This document shows positions 6,276 through 6,407 of a stretch of 6,407 nucleotides of DNA, piece after piece; the first letter of the stretch is position 1; every line of letters starts with the position of its first letter. The notes beneath the pieces were generated by a model. It was not told the DNA's origin, did not search any database, and saw only the letters and a list, made by a program, of their open reading frames with translations. The position numbers and the translations under genes are program-made. The stretch comes from Frankiales bacterium (GTDB lineage: Bacteria > Actinomycetota > Actinomycetes > Mycobacteriales > SCTD01), in contig JAOPWW010000376.1 in the NCBI GenBank assembly GCA_025965495.1, positions 1-6,407 of the forward strand, given 5' to 3'.

Positions 6276-6407
6276 GAGATCTTCCAGAGCGCCTTGAACT
6301 GGTCCTCGTAGTCGGCCGGGTAGTCGAAGCTGTCCGCGGCCGGCACGGTGGTGTCCTTGAGCAGCAGGCCGGTGAGCAGGCTGCCCTCCTCCTTCGGGAC
6401 GGGCAGA
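6272..6407 (-). CDS. Sugar ABC transporter solute-binding protein, C-terminal end only
   Basis: Only the last 44 codons and the TGA stop (6274-6272) are in the window. The peptide starts LPVPKEEGSLLTGLLLKDT, continues with VPAADSFDYPADYEDQFKALW and ends KIS. It has the Tyr/Phe- and acid-rich C-terminal character of RbsB-like periplasmic-binding-protein (type 1 fold) sugar receptors, and it sits where a binding-protein gene is expected, immediately upstream of an RbsA-type ATPase. Its stop overlaps the ATPase TTG start as TTGA. In a Gram-positive cell the full protein would be a secreted lipoprotein, but that end is not visible. The assignment rests on position plus a short C-terminal resemblance. 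Confidence 0.72.
   Translation of the reverse strand, partial: LPVPKEEGSLLTGLLLKDTTVPAADSFDYPADYEDQFKALWKIS
6281..6285 (-). promoter_or_regulatory. Ribosome binding site of the ABC ATPase gene
   Basis: GGAAG on the minus strand, 5 nt before the TTG at 6275-6273 and inside the last codons of the binding-protein gene. It supports the unusual TTG start over the in-frame GTG eight codons later. Confidence 0.65.

Noticed and set aside
3697..6311. Two long plus-strand open frames (3697-5130 and 4782-6311) opposite the ABC genes
   Set aside because: They lie antisense to well-conserved permease and ATPase sequence, and their products are biased Arg/Asp/Gln/Gly strings without domains.
6384..6394. 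Strong Shine-Dalgarno-like AAGGAGGAGGG on the minus strand
   Set aside because: It encodes Lys-Glu-Glu-Gly within the binding protein, and no ATG, GTG or TTG start follows at a suitable distance.

Overview
The window comes from a very GC-rich genome. Codon third positions are almost always G or C, and GTG and TTG starts are common. Compact genes and protein families typical of high-GC Gram-positive bacteria point to an actinobacterium, but I cannot name a genus. Nearly all of the DNA is coding. The only sizeable gap is 238 bp (924-1161), between two divergent genes.

Layout, left to right: (1) a minus-strand flavoenzyme gene of the old yellow enzyme (OYE) family, whose 3' end is cut off by the window (1-923); (2) the divergent intergenic region, with three short inverted repeats that share CTA...TAG ends; (3) a full-length plus-strand polyhydroxyalkanoate (PHA) synthase gene, phaC (1162-2796), of class II overall type with a Cys-Asp-His triad; (4) a minus-strand array reading into phaC from the right. 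In transcription order the array holds the last 44 codons of a sugar-type solute-binding protein (6407-6272), a double-domain RbsA-type ATPase (6275-4713), an RbsC-type permease (4716-3676) and a PhaZ-type intracellular PHA depolymerase (3644-2766). The first two junctions are 4-base stop/start overlaps (TTGA and ATGA). The permease-phaZ gap is 31 nt, so the array looks like one operon.

The synthase that stores carbon as PHA and the hydrolase that probably remobilises it are convergent, and their 3' ends overlap by 31 bp. The depolymerase is also the last gene of what looks like a sugar-importer operon. This differs from the collinear phaC1-phaZ-phaC2 arrangement of pseudomonads. It suggests, as inference, that polymer breakdown is co-expressed with uptake of a carbon source while synthesis is driven separately from a promoter shared with, or next to, that of the OYE gene. 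I saw no tRNA, rRNA, CRISPR array, insertion sequence or phage gene. I found no phasin, phaR/phaD regulator, phaA/phaB or phaJ within the window.
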